A stretch of DNA of 64,000 bases from Labedella endophytica (GTDB taxonomy: Bacteria > Actinomycetota > Actinomycetes > Actinomycetales > Microbacteriaceae), in the NCBI RefSeq assembly GCF_003990045.1, contig NZ_RZGZ01000001.1:310001-374000 (forward strand). The letters run 5' to 3'. Made by a program: the position numbers and the translations under genes. How positions within the stretch are numbered: the stretch's first letter is position 1; each line of letters opens with the position of its first letter. Positions 52,773 through 61,663 of the stretch are shown piece after piece. The notes under the pieces were generated by a model. That model saw nothing but the letters and a program-made list of their open reading frames with translations. It was not told the DNA's origin and did not search any database.

Positions 52773-54217
52773 GCGAGGTCGATGCTGTCGTCGTCGGATC
52801 CGGGCCCAACGGCCTCGCCGCGGCGGTCACCCTCGCCCGCGCCGGACTGAGCGTGCGTGTCTTCGAGCGGGAGGCGACGATCGGCGGCGGGGCGCGCACG
52901 ATGGAGCTCACGCTCCCCGGCTTCCACCACGACGTGTGCTCGGCGGTCCACCCGATGGCGCTCGCCTCGGGTTTCTTCCGCAACTTCCGGCTCCAGGACC
53001 GCATCGAGCTCCGCGTCCCCGAGGTGTCATACGGTCACCCGCTCGACGGGGGCCGGGCCGGGATCGCGTATCGCGACATCCATCGCACGGCCGAGGCCCT
53101 CGGCCGTGACGGCGACGCGTGGCTTTCGCTCATGGGGCCGCTCGCGGATAACGCCGACGCCGTGGCGCGCTTCGCCGGATCGCCGATCCTGCGCATCCCC
53201 CGCAATCCCGTGACGGTCGGGCGCTTCGGCCTACGGGCGCTCGAGCAGGGCCTGCCCACGTGGAACCTGCGGTTCCGCGAGCGGGTCGCCCCGGCCATGC
53301 TCACGGGCGTCGCGGCGCACTCCATCCGGCAGATGCCGAGCCTCGCGACGGCGGGCGCCGGGTTGTCGCTCGGAGCGTACGCTCACGGCCGCGGCTGGCC
53401 GATCCCGGTGGGCGGTAGCCAGGCGATCGTGGATGCGATGGCGGACGATCTGCGCGCGCACGGCGGGGAGATCGTCACGAACTCAGCCGTCACCGACATC
53501 GAGGAGGTGCACGGCGCACGCGCGGTCCTGTTCGACACGAGCGCCCGTGGTCTCCTCCGCATCGCCGGTGACCGCTTGCCCGACGGCTACGTGCGCCGGG
53601 TCGAGCGGTTCCGCTACGGCAACGCCGTCGCGAAGGTGGACTTCGCCCTGTCCGGTCCCGTTCCGTGGACCAACGAGGAGTTGCGGAAGGCCGGCACGCT
53701 CCACGTCGGCGGCAGTCGCGAGGAGATCGCGGCGGCCGAGGACGAGGTCGCGGCGGGACGGCACAGCGAGCGCCCCTATGTTCTACTCGCCCAGCCGTCG
53801 ATCCTCGACGAGGGCCGCGCACCCGACGGCGGGCACGTCCTGTGGGCGTACACGCACGTGCCCCGCGGGTCGACGCTCGACCAGACGGAGGTGATCACGC
53901 GGCAGATCGAGCGCTTCGCCCCCGGGTTCCGCGACCTCGTGCTCGCGTCGTCGAACAAGACGGCCGTGGACATGGAGGATCAGAACCCGAACTACATCGC
54001 GGGCGACATCGCCGCCGGAGAGGCGAGCATGCGGCAGCTCATCGCCCGGCCGCTCCTCTCCCTCGACCCGTGGCGCACCCCCGCGCGCGGGGTCTACCTG
54101 GCTTCTTCGTCGACACCCCCGGGTCCTGGCGTGCACGGCCTCGCCGGGTGGTACGCGGCACGGAGCGCCCTGCGGCACGAATTCGGCATCACGTCGATGC
54201 CCTCGCTCGCGCCGTGA
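52769..54217 (+). CDS. FAD/NAD(P)-dependent oxidoreductase, phytoene-desaturase-like
   Basis: 482 residues from an ATG overlapping the SRPBCC stop. The N-terminal dinucleotide-binding motif is VVVGSGPNGLAAAVTLARAG, followed by GGGARTMELTLPGFHHDVCSA, the second FAD contact typical of CrtI/FixC-like amine-oxidase-fold enzymes. The C-terminal FAD motif is GVYLASSSTPPGPGVHGLAGW. Probably dehydrogenates or isomerises a lipid-like substrate. Members of this group are often annotated as carotenoid desaturases, but no phytoene synthase is nearby. Overlaps ubiA by 4 nt. Confidence 0.87.
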   Translation: MSEVDAVVVGSGPNGLAAAVTLARAGLSVRVFEREATIGGGARTMELTLPGFHHDVCSAVHPMALASGFFRNFRLQDRIELRVPEVSYGHPLDGGRAGIAYRDIHRTAEALGRDGDAWLSLMGPLADNADAVARFAGSPILRIPRNPVTVGRFGLRALEQGLPTWNLRFRERVAPAMLTGVAAHSIRQMPSLATAGAGLSLGAYAHGRGWPIPVGGSQAIVDAMADDLRAHGGEIVTNSAVTDIEEVHGARAVLFDTSARGLLRIAGDRLPDGYVRRVERFRYGNAVAKVDFALSGPVPWTNEELRKAGTLHVGGSREEIAAAEDEVAAGRHSERPYVLLAQPSILDEGRAPDGGHVLWAYTHVPRGSTLDQTEVITRQIERFAPGFRDLVLASSNKTAVDMEDQNPNYIAGDIAAGEASMRQLIARPLLSLDPWRTPARGVYLASSSTPPGPGVHGLAGWYAARSALRHEFGITSMPSLAP

Positions 54218-55053
54218 GATCCGCCCGTTCCCTTCTGCTCTCCTCCCACCCGGGTCCGACGCTCGCGGTGACGCTGCTGTGCCTCGTGCTCGGGGTTGCG
54301 ATCGGGCTGGAGCCCTGGCGGCTCGTGATCCTCACGCTCGCGGTGCTCGCCGGTCAGCTCTCGATCGGCTTCTCGAACGACGCGATCGACGCAGCCCGGG
54401 ACATCGCAGTCGGCCGCGCCGACAAGCCCATCGCGACGGGGGCGATCTCGCGCCGCGCGGTGGCACGTGCCTCGGTCGTGACCCTCGTCGCCGCGCTCGT
54501 GCTGTCGCTCGTGCTCGGCCTCGGCATGCTCGTCGCACACAGCGTGGTCATCGCGGGCGGCTGGGCGTACAACGCGTGGCTCAAGCGGACCGCGTTCTCG
54601 GTGGTGCCGTTCATCGTGAGCTTCGGCACGCTGCCCTCCCTCGCGACCCTCTCGGCCCTCGAGCCCGGTGTCGCCGCGCTCTGGGCCGGTGCCACCGGTG
54701 CGATCCTCGGCGTGTCCATCCACTTCACGAACGCGCTGCCCGACCTCGCCGACGACCGCCGCACGGGGGTCTCGGGACTGCCGCACCGACTCGGCCGGCG
54801 GCCCGCCGGGGTCGTTGCCTTCGCCGCCCTCGCGCTCGGCGCCGTGATCGTGCTCGTGGGCCCTCTCGTGAACGGAGCAGCACCGAGTGCCGTCGCGATC
54901 GTGGGTTTCGTCGCGACGCTCGGCCTCGCGGTCACAGGCACGGCGCTCGCGCTCCGCGGTCCGGCCCACCGCATCCTGTTCCGACTCGTGATGGCCGCCG
55001 GCCTGCTCATCGCGGTGCAGCTCGCGTTCGGGGGCGTGCGACTCGTCGCGTGA
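54214..55053 (+). CDS. UbiA-family prenyltransferase
   Basis: 279 residues from a GTG overlapping the preceding stop (GTGA). Eight or nine membrane helices. The two Asp-rich motifs for Mg-prenyl diphosphate are NDAIDAARD (Asn55-Asp63) and DLADDRRTG (177-185), with KPIATGAISRR following the first as in UbiA/MenA-type enzymes. It attaches a prenyl chain to an aromatic or lipid acceptor in the membrane. It ends 20 nt from the convergent FAD monooxygenase of the polyketide synthase operon, so a resorcinol- or quinone-like ring made there is the natural candidate acceptor (inference). Confidence 0.9.
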   Translation: MRSARSLLLSSHPGPTLAVTLLCLVLGVAIGLEPWRLVILTLAVLAGQLSIGFSNDAIDAARDIAVGRADKPIATGAISRRAVARASVVTLVAALVLSLVLGLGMLVAHSVVIAGGWAYNAWLKRTAFSVVPFIVSFGTLPSLATLSALEPGVAALWAGATGAILGVSIHFTNALPDLADDRRTGVSGLPHRLGRRPAGVVAFAALALGAVIVLVGPLVNGAAPSAVAIVGFVATLGLAVTGTALALRGPAHRILFRLVMAAGLLIAVQLAFGGVRLVA

Positions 55054-55073
55054 TGGGCGCCGTCCGCGATCGG

Positions 55074-56306
55074 TCAGCTCCGGTTCGCGTCGCCACCCAT
55101 CGCGTAGACCCGCGCAAGCCGAGCGCCCCCTCGGCCGCGCAGGGCCGCTCGGAGGGCGAGCGAGCGCACGCGCAGGTCGACCGGGGTGCCCGCCGCGCTC
55201 ACGAGCATGTTGGCCTCGGCCTGGCGTGCCGCCGCGACGGCGATGCGTCGTCGTCGTACGCCCCATTCGGCGAGGGACGCGGTCGATCCGGCCGGTGACC
55301 CCCTGAGCAGCTCCGTCACCACCGGCACGAGCTCGGCGACGTCGAGCCAGCCGAGGTTCATGCCCTGCCCGCCGATGGGGCTGATCTCGTGGGCGGCGTC
55401 CCCGACGATCGCGATCCGACTGCCCACGGCGAAGTGTTCGGCGATTCGACGCCGCACACCGAACGCACTCAGCATGGAGACGGACGCCGGATCCAAGCGA
55501 TGCCCGGTCCGCGCGTGTACGAGCCGCTCGAGCGTGTCGGCCCCGGCGCCCTCGAGCAGCGCCGGAGTGTGGGCGACGAATCGACGGACACCTCCCGGCA
55601 GGGGGAACGACTCGACGACGCCGTCGGGGGTGAGCGTGACGACCGCGTCGGGACCGTCGCCCGTCGTGTCGGCGGCGTCCCCCATCAGATAGGTGTCGCG
55701 ATACGTCCGATCCGCGGTCGACACCCCGAGCCGGCGCCGCGACATGCTCCCGCCGCCCTCCGCGATGACCACGAAGCGGGGGCGCACCTGGCGCGCGCCC
55801 GCTTCGTCGGCCGTCGATCCGGTCGGGACGCCGCGCACGGTCACGCCGCGCACGTCGGGCGCGATCCCCACGACCTCCATGCCATACGAGACGGACACGG
55901 CCCTGGCGCCACTGGACGGGTCGAGGCGCCGGATCGCGTCCGCGAGGATCGCGTGCGTGCGGTGCTGTGGCAGGGTGGCCACGAACGGGAACCGGCTGGA
56001 CACACCCGCGAAGGAGACGCTCCCGACGTCGCGGGTTCGCGCGTCGGCACCGATGGCCAGGGTCACGCGGGCGTGTGCGCGTCTCACCGGCACGGCCTCG
56101 TCGATGATCGCGTCCGCCGCCCCGATCGCGTCGAGCGCGTGCAGGGCCGGAGGGTGGATGCCGATGGCGCGGGACAGCGGTGGGCGATCGCTCTCCCCGG
56201 GCTCGTCGCGCTTGTCCCACAGCTCCACGTCGAGCCCGGCGGTCGCGAACGCGGAGGCGGCATAGAGGCCCACGGCCCCGGCTCCGATGACGAGGACGTC
56301 GCTCAC
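55074..56306 (-). CDS. FAD-dependent aromatic-ring monooxygenase
   Basis: 410 residues from a GTG overlapping the methyltransferase stop. N-terminal GxGxxG is VIGAGAVGLYAA, and the second FAD motif is IVGDAAHEISPIGGQGMNLG near 282-301, the GD motif of class A flavin hydroxylases. The RTHAILADAIRR helix is also typical. It would hydroxylate a phenolic ring using NAD(P)H and oxygen. Third gene of the operon type III PKS, methyltransferase, monooxygenase, the order expected for a phenolic-lipid pathway. Confidence 0.9.
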   Translation of the reverse strand: MSDVLVIGAGAVGLYAASAFATAGLDVELWDKRDEPGESDRPPLSRAIGIHPPALHALDAIGAADAIIDEAVPVRRAHARVTLAIGADARTRDVGSVSFAGVSSRFPFVATLPQHRTHAILADAIRRLDPSSGARAVSVSYGMEVVGIAPDVRGVTVRGVPTGSTADEAGARQVRPRFVVIAEGGGSMSRRRLGVSTADRTYRDTYLMGDAADTTGDGPDAVVTLTPDGVVESFPLPGGVRRFVAHTPALLEGAGADTLERLVHARTGHRLDPASVSMLSAFGVRRRIAEHFAVGSRIAIVGDAAHEISPIGGQGMNLGWLDVAELVPVVTELLRGSPAGSTASLAEWGVRRRRIAVAAARQAEANMLVSAAGTPVDLRVRSLALRAALRGRGGARLARVYAMGGDANRS

Positions 56307-57037
56307 GAGCGGTCTCCATCAACCGAGCGAGGCCCATCGAACAGGGCGAGCAGCCGGAAGGGACTCTGTCGTTCGACGCGCCACCCGACGGGCACGGCGT
56401 CGGCGAGCTCGACGAGGGTGTAGCTGCGACGGACGGACCGGAGCCCGTCGGTCCGGAGGAAGGACCCGGGCGCGAGCGGGGTGATACCGATCTGATACCC
56501 CGTGTAGGCGAGGCGGCCGCGCTCGATGTCGTTGTGCACCGCGAGGCGTCGGGCGAGTCGCTCCGAATCGGCGAGCACGGCTGCGAGGGCCGGAGCGTCG
56601 AGGTGGTGGAGAACGTGATTGGAGAGGACCACGTCGAATCGTTCGCCGGCTGCGACGAGGTCGGAGCTCGTCGCGCGCCGGAAGGAGACCGTGTCGGGGG
56701 CCGCGCGGGCGGTGGCGAACGCGAAGGCCCGGTCGTCCGGATCGATCGCCGTGATGCGCACGTCCACGTGATCGCGGGCGGCCCAGCGGGCGAGGGTCAC
56801 GGGCACGTCTCCGCCCCCGAACCCGATGTCGAGGATCGTGAGAGGCTCGCCTCCGCGTCCGATCTCCGGCGCGAGCGGACGGATCCGCTCCCGGTAGAGG
56901 CGGCGCCACCCGGACACGAGGCCGTTGACGATGCCGAATCGCGCGTACGTGCGCTCGAGGGCGCGCTGATCGCACGACGGGTCGTCCATGAGCTCGGCGA
57001 GCTCGACGGCCCGATGGCGGAGGGACGGAGCGATCAC
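56303..57037 (-). CDS. Class I SAM-dependent methyltransferase
   Basis: 244 residues from a GTG overlapping the PKS stop by 4 nt. SAM-binding motif I is LDIGFGGGDVPVTLA near 69-83, motif II has TAIDPDDRAF, and motif IV is LSNHVLHHLDAP. A C-terminal helical cap presumably binds the acceptor. Coupling on both sides (GTGA overlaps) to the type III PKS and the monooxygenase makes an O- or C-methyltransferase of the PKS product the natural reading. Confidence 0.9.
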   Translation of the reverse strand: MIAPSLRHRAVELAELMDDPSCDQRALERTYARFGIVNGLVSGWRRLYRERIRPLAPEIGRGGEPLTILDIGFGGGDVPVTLARWAARDHVDVRITAIDPDDRAFAFATARAAPDTVSFRRATSSDLVAAGERFDVVLSNHVLHHLDAPALAAVLADSERLARRLAVHNDIERGRLAYTGYQIGITPLAPGSFLRTDGLRSVRRSYTLVELADAVPVGWRVERQSPFRLLALFDGPRSVDGDRS

Positions 57038-58263
57038 GGTCGGGGAGCGGTTCGCGGGGTGGTGCGTCGGGTCATCGCGGCGGACTCCACGGTGAGCCCC
57101 GGTCCGAAGGCCATCGCGCAGACGCGGCCGCCGTCGGGGTCCACGTCCGCACCGATACCCTCGCCCGCACCGATGCCGCCGACGGCATCGTCCTCGCCGT
57201 GGAGGATGCGGCGCAGGATGAACAGGACCGTGCCGCTCGACATGTTCCCGGCCGTGCGCAGCACCTCGCGAGAGGGCGCCAGCTGCCCGTCCGAGAGGGC
57301 CAGGGTCGACTGCACCCGGTCGAGGATGCTGCGCCCGCCCGGGTGGATGGCCCAGTGCGGCACCGCGCCCGTGGGATCCTCGAGCGCCCCCGGGATGGTC
57401 CCGAGCACGGGAGCGAGGGCCTCGGTGATGGACTTCTCGATGATCTGCGGAACGTAGCTGCTGAGGACCATCTCGAAGCCGTGGTCGGAGATCGTCCACG
57501 CCATGTCGGTCTCGCCGTCGGTCGTGATCGCGGTGGAGAACGAGTCGAGGTCGAGCACGGGGCCCGAACCGCCGTCTTCCCGCGCCGTGACGATGGCGGC
57601 CGCGGCGCCGTCGGCGAAGACGGACGACGCGACGATCGAGTCCGGATCGTCGGAGGAGCGGATGTGGAGCGTGCAGAGTTCGAGGCAGACCACGAGCACG
57701 ACCGCTTCCGGGTCGGCGGCGCAGAACTGGGCGGCCGATCGCAGGGCGGGGAACGCGCCGTAGCAGCCCATGAATCCGAGGTGGTAGCGCTGCGTGTCCG
57801 TGCCGAGCCCGAGGGCCTTCACGAGCACGAAATCGGGGCCGGGTGCGAAGAAGCCCGTGCACGACACGGTGACGACGTGGGTGACGTCGGACGCCTCGAA
57901 GCCCGACGCATCGAGGGCCGCGCGCGCCGCTCCCACGAGCAGGCCGGGCGCCTCACGGGAATAGACGTCGTTCCGCACGCCGGTGCCCGGGTTGAGGATG
58001 AGGCCGTCCGTCGCGGAGTAGAAGGTCGGTGCGTCGGCGTCTGCGGGGTTCGGCGTGCCGGTGGTGGCGTTCACCCCTGCCTGGCCGAGTTCTGCGATCA
58101 CCGTGTGCCGCGTCTCGATGGCGGAGCCGTCGAAGGCCGCTCCGATGATCCGCTGCGCGAGCCGGGACACCCCGGGCTGTGTGCGGAAGATGTCGCGCAC
58201 GACGTCCTGCGAGAGGACGGTGTCCGGCACCCGGGTTTCGATGGAGCGTATTCGAGCGGGCAT
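57034..58263 (-). CDS. Type III polyketide synthase (chalcone synthase-like)
   Basis: 409 residues from the ATG at 58263. The thiolase-fold triad is present: Cys135 (TVSCTGFFAPG), His307 (HWAIHPGG) and Asn340 (AGNMSSGT). The GFMGCYGAFPALRSA block and C-terminal GPGLTVES are also diagnostic. It extends an acyl starter with malonyl-CoA units and cyclises the chain, typically to alkylresorcinols or alkylpyrones. First gene of a tightly coupled three-gene operon. The set parallels the Streptomyces srs locus for phenolic lipids (synthase, methyltransferase, flavoprotein hydroxylase), although orthology of each member is not shown. Confidence 0.94.
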   Translation of the reverse strand: MPARIRSIETRVPDTVLSQDVVRDIFRTQPGVSRLAQRIIGAAFDGSAIETRHTVIAELGQAGVNATTGTPNPADADAPTFYSATDGLILNPGTGVRNDVYSREAPGLLVGAARAALDASGFEASDVTHVVTVSCTGFFAPGPDFVLVKALGLGTDTQRYHLGFMGCYGAFPALRSAAQFCAADPEAVVLVVCLELCTLHIRSSDDPDSIVASSVFADGAAAAIVTAREDGGSGPVLDLDSFSTAITTDGETDMAWTISDHGFEMVLSSYVPQIIEKSITEALAPVLGTIPGALEDPTGAVPHWAIHPGGRSILDRVQSTLALSDGQLAPSREVLRTAGNMSSGTVLFILRRILHGEDDAVGGIGAGEGIGADVDPDGGRVCAMAFGPGLTVESAAMTRRTTPRTAPRP

Positions 58264-58350
58264 GGGATCAGCGTAATCGCGCGTTCCGACGGGGCGGGGG
58301 GCTGCCCATCCGCCCCGCCGCACGCTACGGTGTCGCAGGTGCTGCCGGGG

Positions 58351-58713
58351 TCAGCCCCAGCAGAGGCAGAACGGGTGGCCGGAGGGATCGGCGTAGACCT
58401 GGAAGCCGGAGGTCGCGTCGAGATCGTCGGCGAGCTCGAGGATCCGAGCGCCGGCCTCCAGCGCCTCAGCGTGCGCCGCGCGGATGTCGGTCACGTAGAG
58501 GTCGAGGTGCAGTTGCTGCGGAACACCGTCGGGCCACTGCGGCGGGGTGTGGTCGGGTGCGAGCTGGAACCCGAGCTCGGGCCGACCATCGACGGTCAGG
58601 GTGTGCCAGTCGTCCTCGGCCTCGACGGTGCCTCCGAGGATGCGGGACCAAAACGAGCTCTCCGCCTCGAGGTCGGCTGTGTCGAACACGAGGATCTTCC
58701 GTGTGATGTCCAT
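58351..58713 (-). CDS. VOC-family (glyoxalase/bleomycin-resistance fold) protein
   Basis: 120 residues. Two beta-alpha-beta-beta-beta units: residues 1-55 (KILVFDTADLEAESSFWSRI, WHTLTVDGRPELGFQLAPD) and 65-120 (QLHLDLYVTDIRAAHAEAL, GFQVYADPSGHPFCLCW). His and Glu/Asp in the second unit could bind metal. The DPSGHPFCLCW ending is common in actinobacterial VOC proteins of unknown substrate. It stands alone behind a strong hairpin terminator. Confidence 0.88.
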   Translation of the reverse strand: MDITRKILVFDTADLEAESSFWSRILGGTVEAEDDWHTLTVDGRPELGFQLAPDHTPPQWPDGVPQQLHLDLYVTDIRAAHAEALEAGARILELADDLDATSGFQVYADPSGHPFCLCWG

Positions 58714-58731
58714 GGGGCAAGCCTGGCACCA

Positions 58732-58764
58732 CCGAGGGGATCCGTCGATGACGGATCCCCTCGG
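58732..58764. terminator. Terminator hairpin between the DJ-1-like and VOC genes
   Basis: A perfect 15-bp inverted repeat (58732-58746 with 58750-58764) with a 3-nt loop, 21 nt past the stop of the DJ-1-like gene. It has no U-run. Confidence 0.8.
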
Positions 58765-58785
58765 ATCGAACGGTTGGTGCGGATC

Positions 58786-59316
58786 TCAGCCGATGCTCGT
58801 GATGGCACCCGTGAAGGCGGGGAGGTCCTCGGGGGAGCGCGACGTGATGAGCGTCCAGCCGTCCGCCTCGTCTGTCACGAGCTCCTCGTCCACCCAGGTG
58901 GCGCCGGAGTTGCGGACGTCCGTCGCGATGCTCGCGAAGGACGTGAGGGTCTTGCCGCGGGTGAGGTCGGCCTCGACGAGCAGCCAGGGCGCGTGGCAGA
59001 TGGCGGCGATCGTCTTGCCGTCGCGGGCGAAGGCGCGTGCGATGTTGAGGGCGGTCGCCTCGAGCCGGAGCTGATCGGCGTTGATCGTGCCGCCGGGCAC
59101 GACGAGGAGGTCGAACGCCGAGGGGTCGACGTCGTCGAGCGTCGTGTCGGGTGTGACCGACTCGCCCGGCTTCTCGTCGCCGACGAGCGTGCGGATGTCG
59201 TCGGTCGAGACCGCGGCGATCGTGACGTCGATACCGGCGTCGCGGAGTGCCTTCACGGGCACGGTGAGTTCGTCCTGCTCGATGCCGTAGTTGGTGGTGA
59301 TCACGAGAGCGCTCAT
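58786..59316 (-). CDS. DJ-1/PfpI family protein (class I amidotransferase-like)
   Basis: 176 residues from the ATG at 59316 (GGAAGAAAGGCACACCC upstream). DJ-1/PfpI fold with the nucleophile elbow AAICHAPWLL: Cys107 with adjacent His108, and VVPGGTINAD near 72-81. This is the PfpI/YhbO-like stress group, reported as chaperones, glyoxalases or peptidases; activity cannot be chosen from sequence. The gene 64 nt upstream on the same strand encodes a small unknown protein. Confidence 0.92.
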   Translation of the reverse strand: MSALVITTNYGIEQDELTVPVKALRDAGIDVTIAAVSTDDIRTLVGDEKPGESVTPDTTLDDVDPSAFDLLVVPGGTINADQLRLEATALNIARAFARDGKTIAAICHAPWLLVEADLTRGKTLTSFASIATDVRNSGATWVDEELVTDEADGWTLITSRSPEDLPAFTGAITSIG

Positions 59317-59380
59317 GGGTGTGCCTTTCTTCCGTTGGTACTGATGTGGTGATGGCCGGACACCGGCCGACGGCCTCCGG

Positions 59381-59725
59381 TCAGGCGAGGGCGCGTGCCG
59401 CGTGCGATACGTCGAGGGTCTGAGCGACCTCGACGGCGCGGTCGTAGTACTCGCCGGCGAGGGCGACGTACACCCGGCCGACGTGCTCGACGAAGCCGAT
59501 GGTGCGGCCGTCCCGACGGACGCGCACGAGGCTCGGCGCGATCCGTTCGAGTGCGAGGGCCTCGTGGTCCGGTGTCTCGACGACACCCGCTCGGATGAGA
59601 GCCGTGTGCGTCGCCGCCGAGGGTGACGAGGCCGTGCGCGTCTCTGCCGGACGACGAGCCGCCCCGGTGGTCGGCGACGTTCGTGTCCTGGAACTCCGTC
59701 GTGTGTCGTGCGTGTCGATCGACAT
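59381..59725 (-). CDS. Small hypothetical protein
   Basis: 114 residues from the ATG at 59725 (AAGGGCGGAGAC upstream). An Arg/Thr/Ser-rich N-terminal half, probably unstructured, precedes a folded-looking C-terminal segment (LVRVRRDGRTIGFVEHVGRVYVALAG, DRAVEVAQTLDVSHAARAL) with two or three strands and two helices. I do not recognise the family. Same strand as the DJ-1-like gene, probably co-transcribed. Confidence 0.65.
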   Translation of the reverse strand: MSIDTHDTRRSSRTRTSPTTGAARRPAETRTASSPSAATHTALIRAGVVETPDHEALALERIAPSLVRVRRDGRTIGFVEHVGRVYVALAGEYYDRAVEVAQTLDVSHAARALA

Positions 59726-59870
59726 GTCTCCGCCCTTCTCGCGGCGTCGTTGCGCGTGATCCAACGCTAGGCGAGCGCGCCGGACGGGGCCCGGCCTTGA
59801 CACCCCGAGACAGCGCGTCTACTCGGGCGGAATCGCGATCGTCGAGGGCGCGAGCGACAGGGCGCGAGCG

Positions 59871-60092
59871 TCAGTGGCGAACGATGCGGTACAGGACCAC
59901 GACGCCGAGCGCGACCACGGCCGTGCCCGCGACGGCGATCGCGGCGACGGGGATCGGTTGTTCGTCGGCGAGCTTCCGCACGCGTGCGACGCCGTCCTGC
60001 CACCGGACGCGGGGGTCGACGCGCTCCTCGATCTCGTCGAGCGTCTCGGCGAGAGAGTCGCGGGCCTCGTCGAGGTCGTCAGCGCGCGGCAT
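59871..60092 (-). CDS. DUF3618-like small membrane protein
   Basis: 73 residues from the ATG at 60092, which lies inside the end of the holin-like gene (14-nt overlap). It has an acidic helix (DDLDEARDSLAETLDEIEERVDPR) and one membrane helix (VAAIAVAGTAVVALGVVVLYRIV), the DUF3618 layout. The pairing with a DUF1469 gene mirrors a common actinobacterial arrangement. Function unknown. Confidence 0.75.
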   Translation of the reverse strand: MPRADDLDEARDSLAETLDEIEERVDPRVRWQDGVARVRKLADEQPIPVAAIAVAGTAVVALGVVVLYRIVRH

Positions 60093-60513
60093 TGTCGTAT
60101 TCGCCCTCGCCCTTGACGGCGCGGATGTCGGACTTGACGCTCGCAACGGCCTCCGTGGGGACGGGCGGGACCCCGGTCTTCAGCGCCTTGATCCCCACGA
60201 GGGCGAGCACGATGACGATGATCAGCACGACGCCGCCCACGATGAGAGCAGCGGCCCAGGCCGGCAGGACAAGCGAGAGGGCGATGATCGCTGCGGCGAG
60301 CATGATCTGCAGGAAGATGATCGCGAGGATCGCCGCTCCCACGAGGAGTCCGGCGCCGACACCGGCGGCCTTGAGCTTCGTCGACATCTCCTGCTTGGCG
60401 AGCTGGATCTCGCCGCGGATCATGCGGGAGACGAGTTCGGGAAGGCGTCCGATGAGGGAGCCGAGCGACTTGTCGCGGAGGCGTGAACGATCCTCGGTGG
60501 AGTTGGTGGACAT
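60079..60513 (-). CDS. Phage holin family (DUF1469/Actino_Holin_X-type) membrane protein
   Basis: 144 residues. The N-terminus SLGSLIGRLPELVSRMIRGEIQLAKQEM is characteristic of the Actino_Holin_X/DUF1469 group: an amphipathic helix before two membrane helices (about 52-75 and 80-108). Despite the name there is no phage context; these chromosomal genes are part of stress-induced envelope sets. Overlaps the DUF3618-like gene. The 145-nt gap upstream to the permease operon end contains nothing I can name. Confidence 0.82.
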   Translation of the reverse strand: MSTNSTEDRSRLRDKSLGSLIGRLPELVSRMIRGEIQLAKQEMSTKLKAAGVGAGLLVGAAILAIIFLQIMLAAAIIALSLVLPAWAAALIVGGVVLIIVIVLALVGIKALKTGVPPVPTEAVASVKSDIRAVKGEGEYDNAAR

Positions 60514-60658
60514 TGCTGGTCCTCTCGTCGATGATCCGGGGCGTACTCCCTATGGTCCCGCGGGAGGAGCCCGAACCACAAACGCCCGGTCCGCGGCTAC
60601 CGGGGTGCAACGGCAGCACATATACTCCGTGACCCGAGACCGCGTCGTCGGGCCGCTC

Positions 60659-61663
60659 TCAGCCCTTCCGCGCCTGCGTCGCGACGCCCTCGATGAAGTA
60701 GCGCTGGCCGAACGCGAAGAGGAGGAGCATCGGGATGGTCACGATCACGCTCGCCACCATCACGTACTGGTAGTCGCCCTGTCCGCCGTTGGACGGACTG
60801 AAGGTCGTCATGGCGTAAGCGATACCGAGTGGCACCGTGAAACCGTCGACCGACCCGGCGTTCAGGTAGATGAGAGCGCCTTGCAGGTTGTTCCAGCTGG
60901 CCTGGAATTCGAAGAGGAAGATGATGACGAATGACGGGATCGACAACGGCAGGGCGATGCGACGGAAGAGACCGAAGTAGCTCGCTCCGTCGAGCCGCGC
61001 GGCTTCGAAGAGCTCCTTCGGCAGCCCGAGGAAGAACTGGCGCTGCAGGAAGATGTAGAACGCGGAACCGAAGAGGTTGGCGGCGAACAGCGGGAGGATC
61101 GTCCCGAGCAGGCCGAGGTTCTTCCAGATGAGGTATTGAGGCACCATGGTGACGGCGCCGGGCAACATCATGGTGGCGAGGACGAGACCGAAGAGGATCC
61201 CGCGGCCCGGGAACCGGAAGTAGGCGAAGCCGAACGCCACGAGCGAGCTCGAGATCGACACGAGGGCGGCCGCGAGCAGGGCGATCACGATGCTGTTGAG
61301 GATCCACGAGAACAGCGGGAGCTGGTTCCAGACCTCCGCGTAATTCCCGGGCAGGATCGTGTTCGGGATGAGCCGGTTGTCGAAGACCTCGCCGCGCGGC
61401 TTGAGGCTCGCGGCGACGAGCCACACGAACGGGTAGAGGAACAGCGCGCTCAGAGCCGCGAGGAGCGTCCACAGCACGCCCTTCGCGACGGCTCGCCGCC
61501 GCCGGTACCGACCGTCGCCCGCGAACCGCCGCTCGGTGCGTGCAGCCGGGCGCTCGGCGAGCTCCTCGTCGAGCGCGGGTGGCAGCCCCACGATGGGACC
61601 GCTGTTCGGTGAGGGCTCCGGCGAGGACCCGGTGGATGTGCCCGTGGACGTGGATGCGCTCAT
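60659..61663 (-). CDS. Carbohydrate ABC transporter permease (CUT1, MalG-like)
   Basis: 334 residues; the ATG overlaps the upstream permease stop by 4 nt. An unusually long polar N-terminus (about 60 residues, Ser/Thr/Pro-rich then basic) precedes six helices (first: LLAALSALFLYPFVWLVAA). The EAA loop is FEAARLDGASYFGLFRRIA. Partner of the MalF-like subunit at 61660. Downstream of it no ATPase or enzyme gene is seen. Confidence 0.92.
   Translation of the reverse strand: MSASTSTGTSTGSSPEPSPNSGPIVGLPPALDEELAERPAARTERRFAGDGRYRRRRAVAKGVLWTLLAALSALFLYPFVWLVAASLKPRGEVFDNRLIPNTILPGNYAEVWNQLPLFSWILNSIVIALLAAALVSISSSLVAFGFAYFRFPGRGILFGLVLATMMLPGAVTMVPQYLIWKNLGLLGTILPLFAANLFGSAFYIFLQRQFFLGLPKELFEAARLDGASYFGLFRRIALPLSIPSFVIIFLFEFQASWNNLQGALIYLNAGSVDGFTVPLGIAYAMTTFSPSNGGQGDYQYVMVASVIVTIPMLLLFAFGQRYFIEGVATQARKG

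Noticed and set aside
52769-54217. Carotenoid biosynthesis gene crtI
   Set aside because: No phytoene synthase, lycopene cyclase or GGPP synthase is adjacent, and the fold family is broad; kept as a CrtI-like oxidoreductase only.
60079-60513. Prophage holin
   Set aside because: No lysin, capsid, integrase or other phage gene is nearby; the sequence fits the chromosomal DUF1469 stress group.
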